From contig JAOPKB010000002.1 in assembly GCA_025517485.1 (NCBI GenBank), positions 558,001 to 622,000 of the forward strand: a DNA stretch of 64,000 nt. The letters run 5' to 3'. Below, one piece after another: positions 42,887 through 51,846 of this stretch. A model generated the notes under the pieces. That model was not told the origin of the DNA. It saw nothing but the letters and a program-made list of their open reading frames with translations, and searched no databases. Position numbers and translations under genes: made by a program. This stretch comes from Natronoglomus mannanivorans (lineage in GTDB: Archaea > Halobacteriota > Halobacteria > Halobacteriales > Natrialbaceae). How positions within the stretch are numbered: position 1 is the first letter of the stretch; each line of letters opens with the position of its first letter.

Positions 42887-43057
42887 ACGCGAAACACCGC
42901 AGGGAGCCCGAGTAAAGGCCACGGTTTCGGTGATCGGTCGGTACCGATCCGGGGAGCGTCCTCCACCCGGTCCAACCGCCAAGCGGTCTGTATCGTTCGC
43001 ATACCGTACTGACGAGTCCCAGTACTTATTTCCCGACCCCATCGATACTATTCTCCG

Positions 43058-44221
43058 ATGGTCGAAACTGTGTTGTTGGTCGGAATCGTCGCCTCCGTCT
43101 TCGTCGGGTTCAATATCGGGGGTTCGTCGACCGGGATTGCGTGGGGTCCGGCCGTGGGTGCTGGCCTTCTCAGCAAAGTGTCGGCGGCCGCGTTGATGAC
43201 GTTCTTCGTCTTTCTGGGCGGCTGGACCGTCGGACGGAACGTGATGGACACGTTGAGCGGCGATATAATTTCGATCGAGATCTCGCTCGCAGCTGGTGTC
43301 GCTGTCCTCTTTTTCATCGGCTTGGGGATCCTCATCGCGAACGTCTTTGGCGTCCCCGTCCCGACGTCGATGACCACCGTCGGCGCGATCGCGGGACTGG
43401 GGCTGGCGACGGGAACTCTCAACTACGAGACGATCACCTGGATCATCTCGTGGTGGGTCGTCACGCCGGTGCTCGGACTCTGGATCGGCGCGACCGTCGG
43501 CCGGTACATCTATCCCGAACTCAACCGACGGTTCGAGATCCGCTCCTCGGAGGGATCGTTGCTCGCACTCGATCGCAACAGCTCGCTCCCGATGCCGACG
43601 CTCGGCCCGAACACCACTTACCAGGAACTCGGTGGCACGATCGTCGTTCTCGTTATCGGCTGTTACATGGCCTTCAGCGCCGGTGCTAGTAACGTCCCGA
43701 ACGCCGTCGCGCCGTTGGTCAGCAGCGGCGCACTCGAGGTCAACACCGCCATCATCATCGCGACCGTCGCGATCGGGCTCGGCGGCTTTACCATCGCCCG
43801 ACGGACGATGGAGTCCGTCGGCAGCGAACTCAGCGATATTCCGCTGCTAGCGGCGCTGATCGTCATGCTCACCGCCTCGTCGATCACGACCGCCCTCTCG
43901 TGGATCGGAATTCCGATCAGTCTCGTGATGTCGTCGGTGATGACGATCGTCGGTCTGGGCTGGGGGCGGGCCACACGCCCGATCACGGCTCGAGAGGCCA
44001 TTCGCGGTGACACCGACGCGGAGCTGGCGATGGGTGCACTGACCGCAGAGCCCGACGCGCCGGTCACCAAAATCGGGGAAGCGGAATCCGAAGAAGCGCT
44101 GGACGCGGGTGATCTCTTCAACCCACGAGCGATCGTGAAGTACGTCTCGATGTGGATCATCGGGCCGACGATGTCGACGCTGCTCGCCTACGGGTTCTTC
44201 GTGACCGTCGGTATCAGCTGA
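43058..44221 (+). CDS. PiT-family phosphate transporter, paralogue 1
   Basis: A 387-residue transporter with ~10 helices. The signature regions are GFNIGGSSTGIAWGPAVGAGL in the first half and MAFSAGASNVPNAVAPLVSS in the second, separated by a soluble loop. It is clearly related to the PiT protein at 46047 (same start MxExxLLVG-xxxxxFVGxNIGG, same C-terminal loop GALTAE). A single C-terminal helix ends the protein. It should import phosphate with Na+ or H+. A TATA-like TACTTATTT lies ~30 bases upstream. A UspA gene follows 43 bases downstream. Confidence 0.88.
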   Translation: MVETVLLVGIVASVFVGFNIGGSSTGIAWGPAVGAGLLSKVSAAALMTFFVFLGGWTVGRNVMDTLSGDIISIEISLAAGVAVLFFIGLGILIANVFGVPVPTSMTTVGAIAGLGLATGTLNYETITWIISWWVVTPVLGLWIGATVGRYIYPELNRRFEIRSSEGSLLALDRNSSLPMPTLGPNTTYQELGGTIVVLVIGCYMAFSAGASNVPNAVAPLVSSGALEVNTAIIIATVAIGLGGFTIARRTMESVGSELSDIPLLAALIVMLTASSITTALSWIGIPISLVMSSVMTIVGLGWGRATRPITAREAIRGDTDAELAMGALTAEPDAPVTKIGEAESEEALDAGDLFNPRAIVKYVSMWIIGPTMSTLLAYGFFVTVGIS

Positions 44222-44264
44222 TCCACTCCCCCGCGTTTATTCTCATCGCCCTCGTAGCTCACGT

Positions 44265-44690
44265 ATGATCTCACGCGTTCTCGTTCCGATGGACGGCTCG
44301 GAGATGAGCGAACACGCACTCGAGTACGCCCTTACGGCCTATCCGGACGCCGAGATAACCGTCTTACACGTCGTCGGCGAACCGTCGTCGATGTGGGGGT
44401 CGGCGACCGGCCTCGCGCTCGCCGACGACCTCGAAGAGGCGGCACAGGAACACGCCCAGTCGACGTTCGATCGGGCGCGCGAACTCGCCGCGGACGCCGG
44501 CAGTGACGCGACGATCGAGACGACTTTCGAACTGGGACATCCTGTTCGCGCGATCATCAATCGCGCCGACGACTACGAGACGGTCGTGATCGGCAGTCAC
44601 GGAGGAACGATCTCCGAGCGGCTGTTCGTCGGCAACGTCGCGGAGAAGGTGGTTCGTCGGTCGCCAGTTCCGGTGGTCGTCGTTCGGTGA
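44265..44690 (+). CDS. UspA-family universal stress protein
   Basis: A 141-residue single-domain Usp. It starts MISRVLVPMDGSEMSEHALEYAL, has the ITVLHVVGEP strand, and the ATP-binding GSHGGTISERLFVGNVAEKVVRRSPVPVVVVR motif (G-x2-G-x9-G-S/T-type). ATP-binding Usps often dock on or regulate transporters; its place 43 bases after the phosphate transporter suggests an operon and a regulatory role (inference). Confidence 0.92.
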   Translation: MISRVLVPMDGSEMSEHALEYALTAYPDAEITVLHVVGEPSSMWGSATGLALADDLEEAAQEHAQSTFDRARELAADAGSDATIETTFELGHPVRAIINRADDYETVVIGSHGGTISERLFVGNVAEKVVRRSPVPVVVVR

Positions 44691-44849
44691 CCAGTGTGCA
44701 GTGATCTATCGTCGCTACCGACGTCGATGCACGCCGGTGGCACAATCGCTGTGCGATCAGTGTCTCCCGTTTCAGTTGTGACGACAGTGAACCGTCGATC
44801 GTCGTGACCGCGCGGACGCGATATCGGACGACCGCTCTCTCGCCGTCGA

Positions 44850-45605
44850 TCAGCTGTCGTCGGTACGTTCCGTCTGCTCGCCGTCGGTACGCTCCGTCTG
44901 CTCACCGTCGGTACGTTCCGTCTGCTCGCCGTCGGTGGATTTCTCGATCAACTGTTCGATTTCGTCCTCTCGAGGACGGCGATCGATCCGCTCGTCGATC
45001 GCTTCGACCTCCGCTTGCACCTCGTCGAGGCGTTCTCCGACGGTTCGTTCGACGGCTTCTTCGACGGTCTCGCCGACCGTCTTCTCGACGCTCTCGTCGA
45101 CGCTCTTCTCGACGGTCTCACCGACACTCTCCTCGACGGTCTCGCTGACTGTCTTCTCGACGGTTTCGCCGACTTTCTTCTCGACAGTCTCGCCGACCTG
45201 TTCTTCGACGGTTTCGCCAACTGTCTTTTCGACGGTTTCGCCGACCTGTTCTTCGACGGTCTCACCGACTGTCTTTTCGACGGTTTCGCCAACTGTCTTT
45301 TCGACGGTTTCGCCGACCTGTTCTTCGACGGTCTCACCGACTGTCTTCTCGACGGTTTCGCCGACCTGTTCCTCGACGGTCTCGCCGACGCTCTCTTCGA
45401 CCGACTCCTGGACCGCTCTGGTCATCCAGTCGGGGTCGAAACGCGCCATCTTCCAGACGACGTGGACGACGTACGAGGCGAACACGCCCACACCGAACGC
45501 GATCCCGACGTTCGTCCCGACCTGCATGATCAACACGATCGAGAGGGCGATCAGTGCCCCGTAGGCGAGATCGACGGCCGCGTCGACCCGGACCGGGTTC
45601 AGCAT
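44850..45605 (-). CDS. Membrane protein with ~15 octad repeats (VGETVE..)
   Basis: A 251-residue protein not recognised. Residues 10-50 hold two membrane helices (VDLAYGALIALSIVLIMQVG and GIAFGVGVFASYVVHVVW). Residues 65-184 are fifteen 8-residue repeats, mostly VGETVEKT, VGETVEEQ or close variants, with valines at positions 1 and 5, predicted as a long charged helix. Residues 193-222 look like a coiled coil, and three TDGEQTER repeats end the protein (224-247). The spacing of 4-4 differs from the usual heptad. It lies on the opposite strand between the UspA gene and the second phosphate transporter. It may be a membrane-anchored spacer or scaffold. Confidence 0.72.
   Translation of the reverse strand: MLNPVRVDAAVDLAYGALIALSIVLIMQVGTNVGIAFGVGVFASYVVHVVWKMARFDPDWMTRAVQESVEESVGETVEEQVGETVEKTVGETVEEQVGETVEKTVGETVEKTVGETVEEQVGETVEKTVGETVEEQVGETVEKKVGETVEKTVSETVEESVGETVEKSVDESVEKTVGETVEEAVERTVGERLDEVQAEVEAIDERIDRRPREDEIEQLIEKSTDGEQTERTDGEQTERTDGEQTERTDDS
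44865..44936 (-). repeat. Three 24-bp coding repeats (TDGEQTER)
   Basis: Three near-identical 24-base units at the 3' end of the octad-repeat gene encode TDGEQTER three times. They differ at only a few third positions, suggesting recent slippage or recombination. Confidence 0.85.
45030..45413 (-). repeat. Sixteen 24-bp coding repeats (VGETVExx)
   Basis: A 384-base tract of sixteen 24-base units (the last, VERTVGER, degenerate) encoding octads in the membrane protein. Units alternate between EKT and EEQ types. Alternative frames on the opposite strand remain open only because of the repeat, so they are not separate genes. Confidence 0.9.
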
Positions 45606-46046
45606 GATCGATCGCCACCGACACGTCCGAATTTGGCGGTTTCCACACGCTCGTCGACGATGTCGGTTCCGACGTACTGGTGGGACGTTCCAGTTCGTCT
45701 CTGCTGGTCTCTCGAGTCGAGTTTCCAGTCGAAGGACATGATATTGTACTCCATGGTGTGGCTGTTGAAGTTTGTTAGGATCGATCCGTCTCGAAAACCG
45801 TCGCCTAAATCACACGTTCTGCCGTACTGAACGAGGAACCGACCAATCACCGAGTGACTCCGTGCGCAATCGGCAGTTGCTCGTCGCGACGATGCCTCGA
45901 TACCGACTGCTGTCGGTCACGTCCGACGCACCCACGAACCGTCGCCGGATGCGCCGGTCTCTCGAGACAGCACGCTGTCCGTGTCTGACTGACAGGCGGG
46001 CCCGAAAATAGGCGTATTTTTAGGGGCCGCCGGTGTGGGTAGTGAT
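45606..46046. other. Intergenic region, no clear gene
   Basis: 441 bases between the octad-repeat gene and the second PiT gene. A short minus frame from ATG 45754 to 45599 (about 51 codons, MEYNIMSFDWKLDSRD...) has no recognisable feature and is not called. GCGTATTTTTAG at 46012-46022 is a good TATA-like box about 29 bases before the PiT start used here. Nothing else stands out. Confidence 0.5.
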
Positions 46047-47228
46047 GTGACAGAAGTACTGCTTATCGTGGGGCTTCTCGTTGCGATGTTCGTCGGGTAC
46101 AACATCGGTGGCGCGACGACGGGCCCCGCCTTCGGTCCGGCCGTCGGTGCCAACGTGATCACGAAGCTCATGGCCGCCGGATTGATGTCGATTTTCTTCT
46201 TCGTCGGTGCGATCACGATCGGTCCGCAGGTCGTCGATACGCTGGGGAACGAACTCGTCGACGACACGGCGATCTTCACGATGCGGTCGAACGTCGCCGT
46301 CCTCTTTTTCATCGGCGGCGCGCTGTTCGTCGGTAACTACGCCGGTGTTCCCGCCTCGACCTCCATGACCGCCGTCGGCGCTATCGCCGCACTCGGTCTC
46401 GCGACCGGTGAACTCAACCTCGAGGTACTGGGTACGATCGTCATCTGGTGGATCGTCGCCCCGATCATCGGCTTCTGGGTGGCTGGCATCGTCGGTCGCT
46501 ACTTCTACCCGCGAATCAACGCGTGGGTCGCCATCGAGGGCAACCGGGAGGGTCGTGAGATGGTCACGGTCGACCGCTCGGGGACCGTCCCGCGACTCCA
46601 GTTCGGCGAGAACGCCACCCGACGCGAGATCACGGGTGCACTGGTCGTCGTTGGAATCGGCTGTCTGATGGCCTTCTCTTCGGGGACGAGCAACATCGCC
46701 AACGCCATCGCGCCGATCCACGGCACCGGTGCTATCGACATGATCCCGCTGATCCTGATCGGCTCCGTCGCCGTCGCAATCGGCTGTTTCACGATCGCCC
46801 GTCGAACGCTCGACACGCTGGGCAACGACATCACGAACCTCCCGCTGACCGCTGCGATCGTCGTCGCGGTCATCAGTTCGGGGATCGTCATCGGGCTCTC
46901 GTGGATCGGCATTCCCGCGAGTTTCGTCGTCATCGCGACCATGAGCATCATCGGGCTGGGCTGGGGACGAGCGACCCGGACGACGACGTTGTCGGACGCC
47001 AGAGCCGGCGAAGAAACGACAGTCTCCGTCGGTGCCCTGACCGCCGAAGGGGAGGGCGAACGCTCCCCCGACATCGGCGAGGAAGAGCCCGAAGACATCC
47101 CGAAGGCCTCCGACCTCTTCGACCCCTCGACGACGGCCCGCGTGGTCCTCATGCAAAACGTCGTGCCGATCCTCTCGACGGTCGGCGCCTTCCTCACGTT
47201 CCGGTTCGTTCCGATCTTCGGCTTCTGA
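46047..47228 (+). CDS. PiT-family phosphate transporter, paralogue 2
   Basis: A 393-residue transporter with ~10 helices, paralogous to the one at 43058. Signatures: GYNIGGATTGPAFGPAVGANV and AFSSGTSNIANAIAPIHGTG. The soluble loop SVGALTAEGEGERSPDIGEEEPEDIPKASDLFDP in outline matches the other copy's loop in position and partly in sequence. The start at GTG 46047 (MTEVLLIVG) aligns with the paralogue's start and fits the TATA box; GTG 46035 would add four residues. Function: phosphate uptake by cation symport. Confidence 0.88.
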   Translation: MTEVLLIVGLLVAMFVGYNIGGATTGPAFGPAVGANVITKLMAAGLMSIFFFVGAITIGPQVVDTLGNELVDDTAIFTMRSNVAVLFFIGGALFVGNYAGVPASTSMTAVGAIAALGLATGELNLEVLGTIVIWWIVAPIIGFWVAGIVGRYFYPRINAWVAIEGNREGREMVTVDRSGTVPRLQFGENATRREITGALVVVGIGCLMAFSSGTSNIANAIAPIHGTGAIDMIPLILIGSVAVAIGCFTIARRTLDTLGNDITNLPLTAAIVVAVISSGIVIGLSWIGIPASFVVIATMSIIGLGWGRATRTTTLSDARAGEETTVSVGALTAEGEGERSPDIGEEEPEDIPKASDLFDPSTTARVVLMQNVVPILSTVGAFLTFRFVPIFGF

Positions 47229-47522
47229 CGGCGTCCACCTTCTGACGACCGCTCGAGTAGACCTGGCGGTCTCGGCTTTACCGGTCTCGCACGAACGGTC
47301 ACCTGATCGCGATTTTTGCCGAGGATCTGCGATCCGTCCGGAGACGGCAAACGTCGCCATCAACCGAACGATTTGCTCGAACTTTTCTATTTCTCGGGCC
47401 GTTTTCGACCGATTATTTGACGTATGCTGACGTTCTTTGCTTCGAATGTTCCGATCCCGACTGAAAGACAATTTAGGACTGAACAGCAAGCTATACCAGT
47501 GCGGGTCTCGAATCGAGGGGTG

Positions 47523-47912
47523 ATGCCCACGGTAGAATACCTCAACTACGAAGTGCTGGACGATCAGGGATGGGAGATGGACGACGACGACCTCTTCGAG
47601 AAGGCTGCCGACGCCGGCTTCGACGACGAAGACTACGGGTCGCTCGAGGTCAACGAGAGCGAGTACATCCTCGAGGCCGCCGAGGCCCAGGGCTACGACT
47701 GGCCCTTCTCGTGCCGTGCTGGCGCCTGTGCGAACTGTGCTGCCATCGTCAAAGAGGGCGAGATCGACATGGACATGCAGCAGATCCTCTCGGACGAGGA
47801 AGTCGACGAGAAGAAGGTCCGTCTGACCTGCATCGGCTCGCCGGCAGCCGACGAGGTCAAGATCGTCTACAACGCGAAGCACCTCGACTACCTGCAGAAC
47901 CGCGTCATTTAA
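47523..47912 (+). CDS. Plant-type [2Fe-2S] ferredoxin
   Basis: A 129-residue haloarchaeal ferredoxin. Cluster cysteines are C64, C69, C72 (CRAGACANC) and C103 (LTCIG), and a ~30-residue acidic insertion near the N-terminus ([22 protein letters not shown] in outline) is the halophilic adaptation seen in Halobacterium and Haloarcula ferredoxins. It is the main electron carrier for 2-oxoacid:ferredoxin oxidoreductases. ATG 47523 ([16 protein letters not shown]) is the family start; GCTATACC at 47489-47496 is a leaderless-type box. Confidence 0.96.
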   Translation: MPTVEYLNYEVLDDQGWEMDDDDLFEKAADAGFDDEDYGSLEVNESEYILEAAEAQGYDWPFSCRAGACANCAAIVKEGEIDMDMQQILSDEEVDEKKVRLTCIGSPAADEVKIVYNAKHLDYLQNRVI

Positions 47913-48060
47913 GCAACAGCGCCATTCGCACGGTTTGCTACGACCCCGTTCAGGGGTTTTGCTCTATTCGTCGCCGAGACGTGTCTCTGTCCTTTACTCC
48001 GTTTCGCTCTCTGTTCCGTTGGTCGTCCACGTCCGTCGTTCGGGACGCTGTCTCGGGAAT

Positions 48061-48120
48061 CTGACGTCCATTCGTCCGGCAGCGATCGATCTGACGTCCG
48101 TTCGTCCGGAGCCGATCGGA
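48061..48120. repeat. Two tandem 30-bp imperfect units
   Basis: CTGACGTCCATTCGTCCGGC... at 48061-48090 is followed by a second unit at 48091-48120 with about six differences (CTGACGTCCGTTCGTCCGGA...). They lie in the 269-base gap between ferredoxin and the Nramp-like gene. No function is apparent. Confidence 0.6.
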
Positions 48121-48181
48121 GTCTGCACCTCTCACGAAAATTCGGTCGACGGCACGTTTCGACACCGTTCTCTCGGCTAAC

Positions 48182-49543
48182 CTACTGTTCTCTCACCGAC
48201 AGCACGTACTTCCCGATCAGTGCGAGCGTCGCGACCGACAGCGCCGCGGCGAACGCGACGACGAAGCCCGACACCGAGAGCGGATCGCTCGAGACGGCCG
48301 CGAGTTCGTCGCGGACGAACGCGCCGGCAGTCACGATCGTAATGCCCAGCAGGATCACGCCGCCGACGTTGGCGATCGTCGGGTTCGGCTCCGGAACCGC
48401 GTCGGGGTGGTTGAGCAGGTAGAGGACGAGCACGAGCACGAACGGCGTTCCGACGAGGCCGAACGCGAGCGTGAGCACGAGCAGCGGGAAGAACGATCCA
48501 CCGAGGAACGCGCCGGCGGCACCCAGCAGGGCGACGACGACGATCGCGGCGCGGAACCGACCGTCCGAGACGTCGGTCTCCCAGCCGAGTTTGTCTCCGA
48601 CGAGGTACGCCGGGACGATGGTGTTCGCGCCGAGCGTCGACACCGCAGCACCCCACAGCCCGAGCAGGAACAGCCACTGAGCGTAGTCACCGGCCAGCGG
48701 GCCGAGCGCCTCGGCTGCCGCGGCGGCGTCTAGGTTGGCCGCGACGAGGTCCGGCGTGTGGAGCACGCTCGCGGCGACGAGGAAGATCGCGAGGCTGAAG
48801 ATGCCGAAGGCGACCAGCATCGACGCGCCGATGTCGAACAGGCCGAGGTCGTAGTCCTCACGCGTCCACCCGCGAGCGCGCAACGTGTACGTGTGCATCG
48901 TCACGAGCGTGATGTGGACGGCGCCGCCGAGGACGCCGGCGGCGATCAGAGCACCGCTGAGGCCGTCCGGAATCGTCGGGACGAGTCCGGTCGTCGCGGC
49001 CCCGGGATCGATCGGGACCACGAACAGCGACGCGAGGAAGGCGAGGACGACGACCGAGACGATCACTTTCGCGCCGAGTTCGGCGATGGAGTAGCCGCCG
49101 GCGGCCAGCCCGACGGCGAGGATCAGCGCCCAGGCCAGCCCCCAAATCCGGGCGTCGACGCCGGTGATCATCGCGCTGACATCCGCGAGCGTTTTCATGA
49201 TCACGAGCTGTGCGAGTCCCGAGGCGAGCACCGCGTCGACGACGAGCACCCACGCCCAGAACTCGCCGACGTACTCCTCGACGACGCCGACGATGCCGGC
49301 CTCGGTGAGCAATCCGAGTCGCATCGAGAGGTACTGGGCCGTCGTGCCGAGGACGGCGGAAACGATGACGATCCACAGCAAGGCGTATTCGAAGGCTGCA
49401 CCGGCCGTGATGACGCTCGCCATCGTCGCCGGCCCCGCCGCGATCGCGCCAGCGAGCCACGCCGGGCCCATCTTCGAGAGATATCGTCCAACAGTGCTCC
49501 GTGTCGTTCCGGTGGTTTCGTGTGCGACGTCCGCCATTGCCAC
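48182..49543 (-). CDS. Nramp-related transporter lacking the canonical metal-site motifs
   Basis: A 453-residue protein with ~11 helices of the Nramp (SLC11) fold: KMGPAWLAGAIAAGPATMASVI where helix 1 normally has DPGN, and GGAVHITLVTMHTYTLRARG in helix 6 where MPH is normal. The helix-1 Asp and Asn are replaced (GPAT), so the usual Mn2+/Fe2+ ligands are absent. The family clade and substrate are therefore uncertain (perhaps a different cation or none). GCTTTTATACG at 49559-49569 (complement) is a TATA-like box ~27 bases before the ATG at 49543. Confidence 0.82.
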   Translation of the reverse strand: MAMADVAHETTGTTRSTVGRYLSKMGPAWLAGAIAAGPATMASVITAGAAFEYALLWIVIVSAVLGTTAQYLSMRLGLLTEAGIVGVVEEYVGEFWAWVLVVDAVLASGLAQLVIMKTLADVSAMITGVDARIWGLAWALILAVGLAAGGYSIAELGAKVIVSVVVLAFLASLFVVPIDPGAATTGLVPTIPDGLSGALIAAGVLGGAVHITLVTMHTYTLRARGWTREDYDLGLFDIGASMLVAFGIFSLAIFLVAASVLHTPDLVAANLDAAAAAEALGPLAGDYAQWLFLLGLWGAAVSTLGANTIVPAYLVGDKLGWETDVSDGRFRAAIVVVALLGAAGAFLGGSFFPLLVLTLAFGLVGTPFVLVLVLYLLNHPDAVPEPNPTIANVGGVILLGITIVTAGAFVRDELAAVSSDPLSVSGFVVAFAAALSVATLALIGKYVLSVREQ

Positions 49544-49562
49544 TGGACAGAAACTGCACGTA

Positions 49563-49569
49563 TAAAAGC
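49563..49569 (-). promoter_or_regulatory. TATA-like box of the Nramp-like gene
   Basis: TTTTATA on the minus strand is ~24 bases before the ATG (49543), fitting a leaderless transcript. A GGTATATTTTC at 49590-49600 on the plus strand would serve the divergent PhyH gene with a ~25-nt leader. Confidence 0.5.
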
Positions 49570-49648
49570 AGTTTTACTTGGTGGTACTACTGGTATATTT
49601 TCTACAGGATCGAAAGCATTACCTCGAGATACCACTCAGGACTATTCC

Positions 49649-50446
49649 ATGACATCGTCGCTCTCCGACGAGCAGTTCGAGCAGTACCAGTCCGACGGCT
49701 ACGTCGTCGTCGAGGACGCCCTCTCGGCGTCGACCGTCGAGACCGTCACGGAACGGCTTCGCGAGTACACTCACGGCGACAGGATGCCGGCGGACGCGGG
49801 CTTTCAGAGCCAACTCGAGCCGGCAGTCGAGCGAGGCGACTTCGAGGTCGACGAAGCGGGCGACGCCGTCCGCAAGTTCGAGGGACTCGGGATGGTCGAG
49901 GAAGACGACGTCTTTCAGGCGGTCGCCGAGAACGAGACACTCGTCTCGACGGCCCAGCAGCTACTGGGGCCGAACCTCAAGCTCCTGCGGAGCGCAGCGA
50001 TGTTCAAGCCGCCACAGGTCGGCAGCGAGAAGGGATTCCATCAGGACGCCGCCTACTATCCGATCCAGCCGATGGACCACGTCACCGTCTGGATCGCCCT
50101 CGACGAGGCGACGCCGGAGAACGGCTGTATGACCGTCGTCCCTGGCGCGCACAAAGACGGGATCCTCAGCCACGAGGCCGTCGAGTACGACACCGACATC
50201 GTCATCGGCGACCTCGAGTACGACGAGGGCGACCTCGAGCACGTTCCGATGGAGTCCGGTGACGCTCTGTTCTCACACTGTCTGTTGCCCCACTACACCT
50301 CGCCAAACGAGACCGATCGCTGGCGGCGGGCGCTGATCATGGCCTACATGTCCTCGCGGTCGCGGTTCACCCAGGACGACGACGAACGCCCCGACTGGGT
50401 CGACTCCGTCCACATTACCGGCGAGGAGTTCCCCGGCTGTGTCTGA
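49649..50446 (+). CDS. Phytanoyl-CoA dioxygenase-type Fe(II)/2-oxoglutarate oxygenase
   Basis: A 265-residue PhyH-family protein. The facial triad is H131-x-D133 (GFHQDAAYYP) with a distal His in FSHCLLPHYTS (H210/H215), and the 2-oxoglutarate arginine in RWRRAL. Conserved ENGCMTVVPGAHKDG is typical. Haloarchaeal members may hydroxylate isoprenoid acids, ectoine-like solutes or other small molecules; the substrate is unknown. ATG 49649 (MTSSLSDEQFEQYQ) is used; the long open frame upstream is antisense to the Nramp-like gene. Single gene. Confidence 0.92.
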   Translation: MTSSLSDEQFEQYQSDGYVVVEDALSASTVETVTERLREYTHGDRMPADAGFQSQLEPAVERGDFEVDEAGDAVRKFEGLGMVEEDDVFQAVAENETLVSTAQQLLGPNLKLLRSAAMFKPPQVGSEKGFHQDAAYYPIQPMDHVTVWIALDEATPENGCMTVVPGAHKDGILSHEAVEYDTDIVIGDLEYDEGDLEHVPMESGDALFSHCLLPHYTSPNETDRWRRALIMAYMSSRSRFTQDDDERPDWVDSVHITGEEFPGCV

Positions 50447-50501
50447 CGCTCGTTTCGGGCCGAAACCATAACACCCCTCCCCGCCTGAGTGGGCGTGTGA
50501 G

Positions 50502-51695
50502 ATGACACTCTCGATCTCTCTCTGGATTTGGATTCCGATTTCGCTCTTGGCCTCGCTCTCGAGCCCGATCTCGAGTGTGTTCGCGGTCGTCGCCTCCGTC
50601 CTTTCTCTCACCCTCACCCTCACCCTCACGTTCCTCTCGACGACCGGCCCCGACCTCCTCCGACTCGTCGCCGTCCCGGTCTTCGCCTGGGCTGCAGTTC
50701 GCGACATCAAAACGCGCCGTGTCTCGAGTCAGCTCTGGATCCCACTCACCGGGTTGGGCGCAGTGTTGTTGGGCTGGGACGCGTGGATCGCCCGGAACGC
50801 AGGCGGAATCGACTGGGCCTACGAGTTCCTGCTTCCGGTCGGGATCAGTCTGGGGCTGGTCGTCCCGATCGCCTACCTGTTCTGGTGGTTCGGCGGCTTC
50901 GGGGGAGCCGACGCGAAGGCGCTGATGGTGCTCGCGTTGCTGTTCCCGGTCTTTCCAGCCTACACGGTGGGTTCGTGGACGATCCCGCTCGAGACGACCG
51001 AGATCGGCGCGTTCTCGTTTACGATTCTGACCAACGCCGTACTCGTCGCCGTCGTCATCCCGATCGTCCTCGCGGTCCGCAACGGGCTCGCGGGCCGGAT
51101 CGCTCCCGTGATGTTCGTCGGCTGGCCGATCGGCTGGGATCGGGTTCCGGAGACCCACGGCAGGCTCCTCCAGACGCCCGACGGCCTCACGCAGGGGGGC
51201 CTCGATCTCGACGCCCTCCGGATGTACCTCCGTTGGCGAGGCCTCTCGCTCGCGGCCGTCCGCGAGCATCCCGATCGATACCGAAACCCGGCGACGCTGC
51301 CCGCCGATCCGAACCCGCCGACCGACGGTGCAGTGGCCGCCGACGGCACGCTTTCGGACGGGGGTGAAACGCTCGAGTACGCGGAGGGTGAGGCGGTCGG
51401 TGACATCGATGGTGATGGTGATGACGACGCCGCCACTGACGCTGCAATCGGTACTGCCACCACCGCTCCCGACGCGACCGAACTCGAGGACCCGTGGGGT
51501 GCCGCGGCCTTCCTCGAGGACATCGAGGGAACCGCCTACGGCACGTCGGCGTCGCAACTTCGGGAGGGGCTCGAGGTGCTCTCCGCGGAGGAGACGGTCT
51601 GGATCTCGCCGGGGACGCCGTTTCTGGTCCCGGTGTTCGTCGGGCTCGTGATCGCGTTAGTGTACGGCGATCTGTTGCTCGGCGCACTGTTCTAG
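50502..51695 (+). CDS. Type 4 prepilin / preflagellin (A24) aspartic peptidase
   Basis: A 397-residue membrane peptidase that cuts leader peptides from pilins and archaellins (PibD/FlaK role). The two catalytic aspartates are in AAVRDIKTRRVS and FGGADAKALM (GxGD-type). The N-terminus has a hydrophobic SLTLTLTLTFL tract from a CTCACC microsatellite. Family members are often ~230-260 residues; here a large cytosolic insertion (residues ~200-365, including an acidic Asp/Gly/Ala tract) separates the last membrane segment FLVPVFVGLVIALVYG. No archaellin or pilin genes are nearby. Confidence 0.88.
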   Translation: MTLSISLWIWIPISLLASLSSPISSVFAVVASVLSLTLTLTLTFLSTTGPDLLRLVAVPVFAWAAVRDIKTRRVSSQLWIPLTGLGAVLLGWDAWIARNAGGIDWAYEFLLPVGISLGLVVPIAYLFWWFGGFGGADAKALMVLALLFPVFPAYTVGSWTIPLETTEIGAFSFTILTNAVLVAVVIPIVLAVRNGLAGRIAPVMFVGWPIGWDRVPETHGRLLQTPDGLTQGGLDLDALRMYLRWRGLSLAAVREHPDRYRNPATLPADPNPPTDGAVAADGTLSDGGETLEYAEGEAVGDIDGDGDDDAATDAAIGTATTAPDATELEDPWGAAAFLEDIEGTAYGTSASQLREGLEVLSAEETVWISPGTPFLVPVFVGLVIALVYGDLLLGALF

Positions 51696-51846
51696 CTGCG
51701 AGAGCGGTTCGAACGACGCTTCGTACGGGAAGCCGTCGTCTGCAAGACGACCGCCCCTCCGATGTTGTAATGGGGTAGCCCCCCCGAACGCATCAATAAA
51801 CATTACTAACGGGTCCTATTTCCATCTGGAGTTCGTAAGTAGCGGT

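Noticed and set aside
45030-45413. Regular 24-bp repeats as a CRISPR array
   Set aside because: There are no unique spacers; the repeats abut and encode octads in one long frame. No cas genes are present.
45015-45830. Plus-strand frames of 209 and 271 codons opposite the octad-repeat gene
   Set aside because: They arise from the 24-bp repeat, which has no stops in these frames. The minus frame has membrane helices and a sensible N-terminus.
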